In this document: positions 15,235-23,669 of the stretch, piece by piece
How the letters are laid out: each line of letters starts with the position of its first letter
Numbering within the stretch: position 1 is the stretch's first letter
Position numbers and translations under genes: made by a program
The notes under the pieces: model-generated
What the model was told of the DNA's origin: nothing
Seen by the model: only the letters and a program-made list of their open reading frames with translations
Database searches by the model: none
Assembly: GCA_033765345.1 (NCBI GenBank)
Contig: JANRIC010000238.1
Span: 1-33,940, forward strand
Direction: 5' to 3'
DNA: 33,940 nt
Source of the DNA: JANRIC01 sp033765345
Lineage (GTDB): Bacteria > Bacteroidota > Bacteroidia > Cytophagales > Microscillaceae

Positions 15235-15383
15235 TATACCCAGATTAAAGTGATTTAGGAAATACAAGACCCCTGCGGGGCAAGTTTTCTTGATTGATTA
15301 GCTTGATTATTCATGATTTAAGCGCTAAAAGCTCCCCTGTAAGGGTCTTGTTTTTATATTAAAACCACTTCGGTTTGAGTATA
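15235..15383. repeat. Dispersed inverted-repeat element, copy B (149 bp)
   Basis: It occupies much of the gene-free stretch 15178-15525. The ends are TATACCCAGATTAAAGTGAT and CCACTTCGGTTTGAGTATA, imperfect inverted termini that could carry a TA target duplication. An inner stem ACAAGACCC/GGGTCTTGT and GC-rich arms (CCCCTGCGGGG; CTCCCCTG) fold the element into one long hairpin. It differs from copy C (16944-17092) at about five positions and lies in the same orientation. It contains no ORF. The rest of the gap is AT-rich with no other feature seen. Confidence 0.85.
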
Positions 15384-15525
15384 ATAGAGTAGTAGCTCTT
15401 ACACTATATTGTTTAGATCAATTCATTAGCGTATCATATTAAATATTCAAACCTGGATAAATCAATGCTTTTATATATTGTATTCTGGAAGCTAAAATTC
15501 TCTCTAAATTAAATAATTTTAGATT

Positions 15526-16815
15526 TTGTATAAGAACTTAGTAGGCGTTTTTACTGAAAATAAAGGTATAATCAATAATTTTATTGCCTTGGGGCTTATA
15601 CAGGGTACCAATTTTATATTACCGCTTATCACAATTCCGTATTTGGTCAGGATACTAGGTACAGATAAATACGGACTTATCAACTTGGCTCAGGCTTTTA
15701 TGATTTATTTCATAATTTTCACAGATTACGGTTTTCATATTTCGGCTACACGTAAAATATCCTTACATCGCAGTGATCAGGCTCAACTTTCCAAAATCAT
15801 CAGTGAAGTATTCAGCATCAAATTATTTTTAGGTTTTATTAGTTTTTTACTGGTTCTTTTGATCGTAGAAAATGTTGATAAATTTAAAGGAAATCAGTCA
15901 TTATTTTATCTAAGTTTTGGTTTGGTACTTGGGAATATCTTATTTCCGACTTGGTTTTTTCAGGGGGTAGAAGAGATGAAATATCTTACCTATCTTAATC
16001 TGGTTGCCAAGATTTTTTTTACCATTATGATATTTATATTGATTAAAGAAGCAGCTCATTTTAAATATGTTTTGTTAATTCAGGCATTGGGAAATATCAT
16101 CTCCGGTTTAATAGGGCTTTGGCTTATGCTGTATAAATATCGTGTTACTTTTATATTTCCGGGTGTAGGGCAAGTGCTAGAAGAACTAAAGCAGGGCTGG
16201 TTTATTTTTATATCCAATTTCTCTATGAGTATTTTTATGTATGTGAATATTTTTATTCTGGCTTTTTTTGCTTCTGAGCAGGTTGTGGGTTATTACAGTG
16301 TACCAGAAAAAATTATGATTATGTTGTGGCAGATTCCTATTATTTTTTCGCAGGCAATTTATCCACAGCTCTGTATATTAAGTCAAAAAAGCTTTGAGTC
16401 AATCGTATTTTTTTTTCGTAGATTATATCTTGCGTTTGCGAGTCTTATTTTTTTGCTTTGCTTGGGAATGTACTTGTTTGCAGATTACATCATTTATTTT
16501 ATCACTGGGGAGTTTTCACAAACTATGGTAATGCTACACAGAATGTTATGTTTTGTACCCTTTATAGTTACGCTCAATGTTCCTGCTTATCAGACGCTGA
16601 TGGTTTATGGCCTCACAAAAAGCTATTTATTGATATTAACAAGTGCTTCTTTACTCAATATATTATTAAATATTGTATTAACCTATTTCTACCAGGCTTG
16701 GGGAACAACCTTAGCAATTCTGATTATTCAAAGTTTGATCACGATTAGTTTATACCTAATTATCGAGTGGAGGCATCCCCAGTATTCTTTTCTGACGTAT
16801 TTTAGAAAATATTGA
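15526..16815 (+). CDS. wzx: Polysaccharide flippase (Wzx-type, MOP/MATE superfamily)
   Basis: This 429-residue polytopic inner-membrane protein has about twelve hydrophobic helices. The N-terminal signature of O-antigen/teichoic acid exporters is visible (LIQGTNFILPLITIPYLVRI, then LGTDKYGLINLAQAF), as is WFFQGVEEMKYLT. It would flip undecaprenyl-linked oligosaccharide units to the periplasmic side. The start is unusual: an in-frame TAG at 15520-15522 leaves TTG at 15526 as the most likely start (ATT at 15523 is the alternative), and no ATG occurs before the conserved core. It is flanked on both sides by nearly identical 149-bp repeats (15235 and 16944), so the gene could have moved as a block or be lost by recombination. 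Confidence 0.88.
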   Translation: MYKNLVGVFTENKGIINNFIALGLIQGTNFILPLITIPYLVRILGTDKYGLINLAQAFMIYFIIFTDYGFHISATRKISLHRSDQAQLSKIISEVFSIKLFLGFISFLLVLLIVENVDKFKGNQSLFYLSFGLVLGNILFPTWFFQGVEEMKYLTYLNLVAKIFFTIMIFILIKEAAHFKYVLLIQALGNIISGLIGLWLMLYKYRVTFIFPGVGQVLEELKQGWFIFISNFSMSIFMYVNIFILAFFASEQVVGYYSVPEKIMIMLWQIPIIFSQAIYPQLCILSQKSFESIVFFFRRLYLAFASLIFLLCLGMYLFADYIIYFITGEFSQTMVMLHRMLCFVPFIVTLNVPAYQTLMVYGLTKSYLLILTSASLLNILLNIVLTYFYQAWGTTLAILIIQSLITISLYLIIEWRHPQYSFLTYFRKY

Positions 16816-16943
16816 AAATCAATTCTCCTTTTTTTGGTTTTAAAGTGATAAAAAGATCACTTGTACCCTATTTCAATACTAAAACATATCAATTCTTGGT
16901 ATTCAAAATACGAAAAAGTGATAAAGATGAGTTTTGAGAAAAT

Positions 16944-17092
16944 TATACCCAGATTAAAGTGATTTAGGAAACACAAGACCCCTGTGGGGCAAGTTTTCTT
17001 GATTGATTAGCTTGATTATTCATGATTTAAGTGCTAAAATCTCCCCTGTAAGGGTCTTGTTTTTGTATTAAAACCACTTCGGTTTGAGTATA
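16944..17092. repeat. Dispersed inverted-repeat element, copy C (149 bp)
   Basis: It fills half of the 308-base gap 16816-17123. It is the same element as copy B, in the same orientation, with about five substitutions (for example CCCCTGTGGGG in the left arm). Its termini TATACCC...GAGTATA and inner ACAAGACCC/GGGTCTTGT stem are intact. It ends 31 bases before the next gene's ATG, so that gene's promoter or leader may lie inside it. Nothing else is seen in the gap. Confidence 0.85.
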
Positions 17093-17123
17093 TAAGAAAT
17101 AATAAGGTAATTCTTGGATATTT

Positions 17124-18005
17124 ATGAGTAAAATAACCCAGATAGCAGGCTGTGTGATTTTATATCACCCTTCTGCCGAGGTAATCAATCACATCATATC
17201 TTATTGGTCTGTGATGAATTTTTTATGGGTGATTGATAATACCGAGGGCGAACTTCACCCTGAAATTTTAGAATTTTTCCAATCAGATGCGCGCATACAT
17301 TATCATAAAAACCCCGAAAATCTGGGTGTTGCTGCGGCACTTAATTTAGCTGCTTACGAAGCATTGGCAAAAAAATGCACTTGGTTACTAACAATGGATC
17401 AGGATAGTCATTTTCTTGAAGGGGATTTAGCTCGATTGATTCAGCAACTGGCTAACTTGGATCATTCAAAGATAGGGATTTTTAGCCCGAAGCACGTACA
17501 TTCGAAGGCTAAAAGGAGTTCGAGTGCTTTAGCATCTTTTGAAGAGGTAAATTTGACCATGACTTCGGGTAATCTATTGAACCTAGAAATATTTAAAGAA
17601 GTAGGAGGTTTTTGTGAAAAACTTTTTATAGATCACGTCGATCACGAATATTGTTTGCGCTTAAGGTCTACGGGCTACAGGGTAATACAGAGCAATCAAG
17701 TTGAGTTAAGGCACGAATTAGGGAAACTTAAAACTGTCCGTATAGCAGGAAAAATAATTTTTAAATTTATATCTCATAATCCTTTACGAGGATATTATAT
17801 GTTTCGGAATGGGCTGTATGTGGCTGCAAAATACCGCAAGAAACAACCTTTTTTTTATTCAAAAAATATCAAGCTTTTAGTGAAAGAGGTATTGAAAATA
17901 CTGATATTTGAAAATAAAAAAGGCAAAAGATTGAATTTTGTATTTAAAGGTATAAAAGATTATCAAAAAAATAGATTTGGAAAACTTCTATTGAAATCAA
18001 ATTAA
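17124..18005 (+). CDS. Glycosyltransferase family 2, rhamnosyltransferase-like
   Basis: This 293-residue GT-A enzyme is predicted to add a sugar to the lipid-linked repeat unit on the cytoplasmic face. The start motif is CVILYHPSAEVINHI. NPENLGVAAALNLAAYEA is typical of dTDP-rhamnosyl transferases of the RfbF type. The nucleotide-sugar and metal-binding site is LLTMDQDSHF (about residues 88-97). GGFCEKLFIDHVDHEYCLRL is the usual acceptor-side motif. The donor is inferred from family resemblance and from rmlA/rmlC nearby. It is followed by the polymerase gene after 13 bases, so the two are in one operon. Confidence 0.88.
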   Translation: MSKITQIAGCVILYHPSAEVINHIISYWSVMNFLWVIDNTEGELHPEILEFFQSDARIHYHKNPENLGVAAALNLAAYEALAKKCTWLLTMDQDSHFLEGDLARLIQQLANLDHSKIGIFSPKHVHSKAKRSSSALASFEEVNLTMTSGNLLNLEIFKEVGGFCEKLFIDHVDHEYCLRLRSTGYRVIQSNQVELRHELGKLKTVRIAGKIIFKFISHNPLRGYYMFRNGLYVAAKYRKKQPFFYSKNIKLLVKEVLKILIFENKKGKRLNFVFKGIKDYQKNRFGKLLLKSN

Positions 18006-18018
18006 ATAATAACTTATC

Positions 18019-19197
18019 GTGTACAATCCCTACTATATATATGTCCTTATCTGGAGTGTAGCTTTGCTGGTGTATCAATTGGATTGGTCATACCTGCTTC
18101 CACCTTTGTCGATATCCTTAATTATATTTTTTATAGTTTCAATTTTTTGTATGTTTATTTTAGGCTTTTTGCTTCATTACAAAAAGATTGTCAGTTTTGT
18201 GAGCATAGCTTATGAAAGTAATGTAGAGAGAGTTTTTTATTTCATTGTTTTTTTGTGGATTATTCAGTTTTTATTCAATGGTATACCATTATTATCGATC
18301 ATTTTCGGGCAAGATTCGGATTATAAAGATTTTGGAATTCCAACTCTAAAAGTATTTATCATCACCTTTACGAGTTATTATTGTGCGTATACTTTTCACG
18401 TTTTTTTGTCTACCGGATACAAAAAACTTTTATTGTATTGTGCAGTATATTTGATTTTTTTTCTCATGTCTTTTTCAAGAGGACTGATCATAATCACCCT
18501 TATTTCGTGTTTGTTTTTATATTTGATTAAAAGCCAAAAAATTACTTTTTCACTAGTCTTCAAGACTGTACTCGGATTGTTATTCGTAACATATTTTTTT
18601 GGAGTAATGGGTAATTATCGTGTAAATGCTTCTATAGTTGCTTTACACGGAGGGGCATTGCCCTATAATTCCGAACATATTCTGGAGATATCTTATGCCA
18701 ACAAAAGATTTAATCAAAGTCAGATTCCTGGCGAATTTATGTGGACATACATCTACATCGCTTCCCCGATCGGAAATCTTCAGTATAATATTGATAAAAG
18801 TGACCCTGAAATTAATTTTTATAATTTTTTTAGATTTCTGAATAATGAAATATTTTATGATTTTATTTCTAAAAGAATCAATGCGATATTAAAACTTGAA
18901 CCCCCTGATTCTTTTTTGATAGTAGACTATTTGACAGTAAGCACAATTTATCGGGGAAGTTATAATGCCCTGGGTTGGTTAGGTTTGATTATGATGGGCT
19001 TTTTTTTACTTGTTTTACCGATTTTTTATATAGGTATATTAAGGCCTTCAAGCTCCTATTATTTGTCGGGTATCGTAGTACTTAATACATTATATCTTTT
19101 TATTTTCTTTGATAATATGCTAATTTTTGCTGGCACAGGTTTGCAGTTGGTTTATCCTATTTTATTAGATATTTTATGTAGAATAAAAATACGTTAG
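18019..19197 (+). CDS. wzy: O-antigen/capsule repeat-unit polymerase (Wzy-like membrane protein)
   Basis: This 392-residue protein is almost wholly hydrophobic, with ten to eleven predicted membrane helices. A larger soluble loop lies between about residues 210 and 310 (HGGALPYNSEHILEISYANK onward). The C-terminal YRGSYNALGWLGLIMMGFFL resembles EpsG/oligosaccharide repeat-unit polymerases. Wzy proteins are too divergent to name by sequence alone, so the call rests on topology and context (flippase and glycosyltransferases). The start is GTG at 18019; no ATG lies before residue 46, and earlier frames are closed. It is 13 bases from the upstream gene and 19 from the next glycosyltransferase. 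Confidence 0.72.
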   Translation: MYNPYYIYVLIWSVALLVYQLDWSYLLPPLSISLIIFFIVSIFCMFILGFLLHYKKIVSFVSIAYESNVERVFYFIVFLWIIQFLFNGIPLLSIIFGQDSDYKDFGIPTLKVFIITFTSYYCAYTFHVFLSTGYKKLLLYCAVYLIFFLMSFSRGLIIITLISCLFLYLIKSQKITFSLVFKTVLGLLFVTYFFGVMGNYRVNASIVALHGGALPYNSEHILEISYANKRFNQSQIPGEFMWTYIYIASPIGNLQYNIDKSDPEINFYNFFRFLNNEIFYDFISKRINAILKLEPPDSFLIVDYLTVSTIYRGSYNALGWLGLIMMGFFLLVLPIFYIGILRPSSSYYLSGIVVLNTLYLFIFFDNMLIFAGTGLQLVYPILLDILCRIKIR

Positions 19198-19216
19198 AAA
19201 TTAATTCAAAGCTCTT

Positions 19217-19933
19217 ATGAATATTTCAGTGTGCATGGCGACCTATAATGGAGAAAAATTTATACAAAAGCAACTGGATTCTATTTTGATTCAATTGACC
19301 GAGAATGATGAAATTATCATTTCTGATGATTCTTCTGGGGATAATACAGTAAAGATTATAGAATCTTACCAGGATTCAAGAATTAAATTATTTAAAAATA
19401 ATACTTTTAGGAGTCCTGCTTTTAATTTTGAGAATGCCCTTAGGCATGTTAGCAAAGAACTCATTTTTCTCTCTGACCAGGATGATGTCTGGAAGCCCAA
19501 TAAGGTACAAACGATGAAAGAGTTTCTCAGGACGTATTCTTTGATAGTGAGTGATTGTGAAGTGATAGATACGGAAGGAAATATTATTTTTGATTCATTT
19601 TTTGAGTACAGGAAAAGCAAAAAAGGATTTTTAAAAAATATAATAAAAAATTCTTATATTGGATGTTGCATGGCATTTCGTAGTGATTTACTTCCAAAAA
19701 TTCTTCCCATTCCTCCCAGTAATCCCAAACACGCACACGACTGGTGGATAGGTTTAATCGCAGAGATATATGGAAATACTTATTTTCATCAGGAAAAATT
19801 AATTGCTTATGTACGCCATGATTCAACAGCAACTCAGACTACCAAAGCCAGTACGCATAGTTTTTATGATAAATTCAATATGCGTTGGATTATGATGCGT
19901 AATCTTACTCTTAGAATATCTAAGTTATACTAA
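19217..19933 (+). CDS. Glycosyltransferase family 2
   Basis: This 238-residue GT-A glycosyltransferase has the classical start ISVCMATYNGEKFIQKQLDS, the nucleotide-binding IIISDDSSGDNTV (about residues 33-45), and the metal-site motif FLSDQDDVWKPNKV (about 83-96). Near the C-terminus HAHDWWIGLIAEIYG and RHDSTATQTTK match the alpha-rhamnosyltransferase-type subgroup. It is somewhat short; homologues often carry 50 to 70 more residues at the C-terminus. The acceptor and donor are unknown. It is followed by the first O-antigen-ligase-like gene after only 5 bases. Confidence 0.87.
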   Translation: MNISVCMATYNGEKFIQKQLDSILIQLTENDEIIISDDSSGDNTVKIIESYQDSRIKLFKNNTFRSPAFNFENALRHVSKELIFLSDQDDVWKPNKVQTMKEFLRTYSLIVSDCEVIDTEGNIIFDSFFEYRKSKKGFLKNIIKNSYIGCCMAFRSDLLPKILPIPPSNPKHAHDWWIGLIAEIYGNTYFHQEKLIAYVRHDSTATQTTKASTHSFYDKFNMRWIMMRNLTLRISKLY

Positions 19934-19938
19934 AAATT

Positions 19939-21222
19939 TTGATTATGTCTTTTATTTCAAAAGCGAGTTTATGGAGTAGCCAATTGTGTTTTATATTGCT
20001 ATTGCTGGTATTCATTTCTTTACCGGCATCTATTAGAATTAATAGTTTAATTGTAGTGGCTTTTTCTGTGAGTTTTTTGATTTATGCGATTATAAATAGA
20101 CCTAATCCCTCTGTCAGAGAATGGGATTTGTATATTATATTCACATTATTTTACTTAAATCAGGTTATTGGATATTTTTTTACAGATTTTGATTATCAGG
20201 ATGCTGGTCATCAGCTAGAAGTAAAAATCACGCTTTTGTTGAATCCTATTTTTTTTATATTTTTCCCGACGCTCACCAAAAGGCAGTTACATACAATTTT
20301 TGTTGTATTTATATTTTCTTGTCTGGGATTTTCGCTTTATGCCACTGTGCTTATTTTTCTTTCTTTATTAGAACAGGGAAGTATCTCTATCAACGAGATC
20401 AAAGAACTATTACCGATACACCGGCCTTTTATGGGATTGTACGATCTTTTTGCATTAGTTTTATGTGTACATTTGGTAAAGGAATATAATAAGTTTAAAC
20501 GTATATTATTTGGTGTTTTAGCTATTTATTTTGTTTTTTTTATTATTTTTATTGTTGCCAAAGCTGCCATATTAATTTTGGTTCTTTTTGTAATCCTGTT
20601 GGTATTTAGGCAGACTTTCAATAAATTCTATTATATTGTGCTGTACTTAATGCCAGTTTTCTTTTTCAGTACAATGATTTTTTTATATAGTTATATGCAG
20701 TCCACCAATCAAATTATTGATGAAAATTTCACTCCAGCTAATTTTGATCCCACAGAGCGGCATACCATTTTTGAAATAAATCAAGTGGCTGAGATTGGCT
20801 GGAAGGTTAGACTGTCTTTATGGGAATGTGGGATTGAAGTCTGGACTAAAAATGTTACTTCATTTTGGTTGGGACATGGAACGGGAGATGATATGACATT
20901 GTTGAAGGAGTGTTACAAATCAAAAGAACAAATGCTTTTTTATGTGGCAAAATTTCATAGCCACAATGAATACATTCAAGAAGCAATCAAGCATGGGATG
21001 GTAGGTTTGCTGCTTTTACTAGCCGCTATCTTGTATCCTTATTATTTATCCATAAAACTAAAAAAAGAGCTTTATATTTATTTTTTACTGCTCATTATGA
21101 TTTCAATGGGTTCAGACGTATTACTTTCTTCACAAAAAACAACGGTTTTATATTCGTTTTTTAATGCTTTATTTGCATTTCAAGTTTTAAAAAAGAAAGA
21201 TTTCTTAATTAAAAATAGTTAA
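19939..21222 (+). CDS. O-antigen ligase/polymerase family membrane protein (Wzy_C type), first of two
   Basis: This 427-residue protein has about ten to twelve membrane helices. A periplasmic loop holds the Wzy_C/WaaL-type motif: GWKVRLSLWECGIEVW, then LGHGTGDDM (about residues 310-318) and FHSHNEYIQEAIKHGMVGLL (about 338-357). Members either polymerise repeat units or ligate polymer to a lipid or protein acceptor. The second such protein (22203-23516) has the same loop layout (GTGDTQIELTECY; AHNEFLQETLRHGIPG), which suggests paralogy. The alternative start at 19945 (Met3) is equally possible. Which of the three membrane proteins is the true polymerase cannot be decided from sequence. Confidence 0.8.
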   Translation: MIMSFISKASLWSSQLCFILLLLVFISLPASIRINSLIVVAFSVSFLIYAIINRPNPSVREWDLYIIFTLFYLNQVIGYFFTDFDYQDAGHQLEVKITLLLNPIFFIFFPTLTKRQLHTIFVVFIFSCLGFSLYATVLIFLSLLEQGSISINEIKELLPIHRPFMGLYDLFALVLCVHLVKEYNKFKRILFGVLAIYFVFFIIFIVAKAAILILVLFVILLVFRQTFNKFYYIVLYLMPVFFFSTMIFLYSYMQSTNQIIDENFTPANFDPTERHTIFEINQVAEIGWKVRLSLWECGIEVWTKNVTSFWLGHGTGDDMTLLKECYKSKEQMLFYVAKFHSHNEYIQEAIKHGMVGLLLLLAAILYPYYLSIKLKKELYIYFLLLIMISMGSDVLLSSQKTTVLYSFFNALFAFQVLKKKDFLIKNS

Positions 21223-21281
21223 ATTATTTAGAATTGTTAATTTTGTGTGCACTTTTTTAATAAATCTCTGTATAATCTGAC

Positions 21282-22190
21282 ATGAGTAAAGTATCTGTAA
21301 TCATCCCAACTTATAATGCATCTCGTTTTTTGGATAAACTCATTCCAAAATTAAAACAACAAACCATTTCCTTTGAGCTATTGGTTATAGATTCTACCTC
21401 AAAAGATAATACCCAAGAAATTCTCGAGCAAGAAGGAATCAGAGTAATTAAAATTCCTCAAGAAATATTTAATCATGGCTCTACTCGTAACTTAGGGCTG
21501 AACTATATCACAGGGGATATAGTGATTTACTTGACCCAAGATGCACTCCCTGTTGACAATAGCTGCTTTGAAAAGCTGATTCAATGTTTTGAAGATGAAA
21601 AAGTAGCTTTGGCTTATGGAAGACAATTACCTTATCAAGATGCGGATGTATTTGGAGAATTTGCACGGCTGTTTAATTACCCTTCGGAAAATATCATGAA
21701 AGACAAAGCTTCAATCCCAAAAATGGGAATCAAAACCTGTTTTTTCTCAAATTCTTTTGGGGCTTATCGAAAAACTGTTTTAGAAAATCTAGGTGGTTTT
21801 CCTGATAATGTGATCTTTGGCGAAGATTTCTACACTGCAGCTAAAGCCATACTGAATGGTCACACAATATGTTATTGCGCTGAGGCGCAGGTTTATCACT
21901 CTCACAATTATTCAATATGGGAAGAATTCAGAAGGTATTTTGATATTGGTATATTACACAAGCGAGAAAATTGGATTTTAAAAAATTTTAAAGGTGCTGA
22001 ATCCACAGGATTAAATTATATCAAAGAAGAGTTTTTTTTCATACTAGGGAAAAATAAGTATGTTTTAATACCTTCTTATTTTATAAGAAATGCGTGTAAA
22101 TACATTGCCTATCGACTTGGGAAACTCGAGAATTTTTTGCCAATTGCAATTAAAAGAAAGCTAAGCATGCATCGTTTTTATTGGCATTAA
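21282..22190 (+). CDS. Glycosyltransferase family 2, rhamnosyltransferase-like
   Basis: This 302-residue GT-A enzyme starts KVSVIIPTYNASRFLDKLIP. LLVIDSTSKDNT (about residues 34-45) binds the nucleotide sugar. FNHGSTRNLGLNYITGDIVI followed by LTQDALP is the signature of the RfbN/WbbL-like rhamnosyltransferase group, in which TQDA replaces the DxD site. SFGAYRKTVLENLGGFPDNV and FGEDFYTAAKAILNGH follow. The C-terminal third (SIWEEFRRYFDIGILHKREN) is also typical. With rmlA and rmlC in the cluster, dTDP-rhamnose is a reasonable donor, but this is inference. It is followed by the second ligase-like gene 12 bases on. Confidence 0.9.
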   Translation: MSKVSVIIPTYNASRFLDKLIPKLKQQTISFELLVIDSTSKDNTQEILEQEGIRVIKIPQEIFNHGSTRNLGLNYITGDIVIYLTQDALPVDNSCFEKLIQCFEDEKVALAYGRQLPYQDADVFGEFARLFNYPSENIMKDKASIPKMGIKTCFFSNSFGAYRKTVLENLGGFPDNVIFGEDFYTAAKAILNGHTICYCAEAQVYHSHNYSIWEEFRRYFDIGILHKRENWILKNFKGAESTGLNYIKEEFFFILGKNKYVLIPSYFIRNACKYIAYRLGKLENFLPIAIKRKLSMHRFYWH

Positions 22191-22202
22191 ACTTATTTTT
22201 CA

Positions 22203-23516
22203 ATGGCTAATGATAAAAAAATTTTATTTCAAACTTATTTTACCAGCCTCTTACTTTTGGCTTTTAGCCTACCCTTTAGTATGCTCTCGAGTATTTATCC
22301 GAAGCCGGTTCATGTTGTTCTTCAGAAATTATTGAATATTCAATGGAATAGTCTTTTTGTTTTTTTACTCATAATATCCTGGATTCTGGAAGGGCATTGG
22401 GTGCAAAGATTTCACAAAATCAAATCATCGAGCATCATTTATATTTTTTTCGCCTACTATTTTTTACAAGTAGTAGGGCTTTGGAACACTACTCATCTTG
22501 CCGATGGTAGACACGAACTCCTAGTCAAATCCACGATCATTATTTTTCCTCTGATATTTGTCAGTACAAGCCATAGACTTAGTAAAAAACAATACGAATC
22601 CATTTTATGGACTTTTTGCTTTGCCGTTATGGTCGCTTCCTTGTTCAGCTTTCGGGAAGGTTTTACCCTTAAAATAGACCAAGTTTCAGGAATACCAGTT
22701 TTACAAAAACTCATAATCCTTCATCGTCCTTATCTCGGTATGTATATTGTTTTTGTAATTTTTTTTCTTTTTTCGCGGCTTTTCAAAGACTCCCAACAAA
22801 AACAAGAAAAATACATCATCCCAATCTTAATGTACCTCTTGGTGTTTTTGCTGGTGATTCAGTCAAAAATGGCACTCATGGCTCTTTTTATGACTTTTTT
22901 GATAATTTTTTCAATATTACTTATAGATAATAGGCAATATAATTTTTTGATTATTTTTTATGCTTTGATCTTCGTATTGGTTTTTCAGAATTATCCCTAT
23001 CTGGAGAAAGCCCTCGATAGATTTACAGATATTAGTTTGGTAGACAGTCATATGACTAATCCTGGAGATGATGTAAACAATCAGGCAAGAAAAAACATTT
23101 GGAATTGTGTTGAGAACATTTTGAACGAAAAAAATACATGGTTTACAGGGTTTGGTACCGGTGATACTCAAATAGAACTTACAGAATGTTATGAACAAAA
23201 AGGATTTATCTATGAATATAGAAATAGTTTGAATGCTCATAATGAGTTTTTGCAAGAAACCCTTAGGCACGGTATACCTGGATTTTTGATTTTTTTGCTC
23301 AGTTTAGGTATTCCTTTAGTGCTGAGTATCAGAAAAAAAGACTATTTCCTGCTGTCATTTATTCTAATCATCTGTTTTTGTTCTCTGACAGAGTCTATCC
23401 TAAGTCGACAGGCCGGGGTAGTTTTTTACTCATTTTTTAATTCACTTCTGATTTTTAAAGATCAATTATTTTTTGTAAAACCTGAAATTCCTAACACAGA
23501 TAAGTTAAATACTTGA
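22203..23516 (+). CDS. O-antigen ligase/polymerase family membrane protein (Wzy_C type), second of two
   Basis: This 437-residue polytopic membrane protein is a likely paralogue of 19939-21222. The shared loop is visible as ARKNIWNCVENILN, FGTGDTQIELTECYEQKGF (about residues 315-333) and LNAHNEFLQETLRHGIPGFL (about 343-362). ILHRPYLGMYIVF near residues 170-182 parallels IHRPFMGLYDLF of the first copy. In one polysaccharide cluster, one such protein would be expected as ligase or polymerase, so two plus a separate Wzy-like protein is more than needed. The cluster may make two polymers, or one of the genes may attach glycans to proteins. Confidence 0.8.
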   Translation: MANDKKILFQTYFTSLLLLAFSLPFSMLSSIYPKPVHVVLQKLLNIQWNSLFVFLLIISWILEGHWVQRFHKIKSSSIIYIFFAYYFLQVVGLWNTTHLADGRHELLVKSTIIIFPLIFVSTSHRLSKKQYESILWTFCFAVMVASLFSFREGFTLKIDQVSGIPVLQKLIILHRPYLGMYIVFVIFFLFSRLFKDSQQKQEKYIIPILMYLLVFLLVIQSKMALMALFMTFLIIFSILLIDNRQYNFLIIFYALIFVLVFQNYPYLEKALDRFTDISLVDSHMTNPGDDVNNQARKNIWNCVENILNEKNTWFTGFGTGDTQIELTECYEQKGFIYEYRNSLNAHNEFLQETLRHGIPGFLIFLLSLGIPLVLSIRKKDYFLLSFILIICFCSLTESILSRQAGVVFYSFFNSLLIFKDQLFFVKPEIPNTDKLNT

Positions 23517-23563
23517 TTAATAAAAAATGTACAAAACTAACTAAACTGGACACAGGTTCTCAA

Positions 23564-23605
23564 TTGAAGTTTATGAAAAACGTGTAACTTTTTGATAAAC
23601 TTCAA
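23564..23605. repeat. Strong hairpin before the initiating-transferase gene
   Basis: TTGAAGTTTAT (23564-23574) and ATAAACTTCAA (23595-23605) form a perfect 11-bp stem, continued by AAAAA/TTTTT after a G:G mismatch. It sits in the 153-base spacer after the second ligase-like gene. No T-tract follows. It may mark the end of the glycosyltransferase operon. Confidence 0.5.
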
Positions 23606-23669
23606 AATGCAAGACATCTCTAAGGGATTTCTTTGCGTCATGTTATTATAGCCCAAAACCCTAAATACT

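Noticed and set aside
14779..15267. Open frame of 162 codons on the minus strand
   Set aside because: It is antisense to the clearly real rmlC gene and its protein shows no family features.
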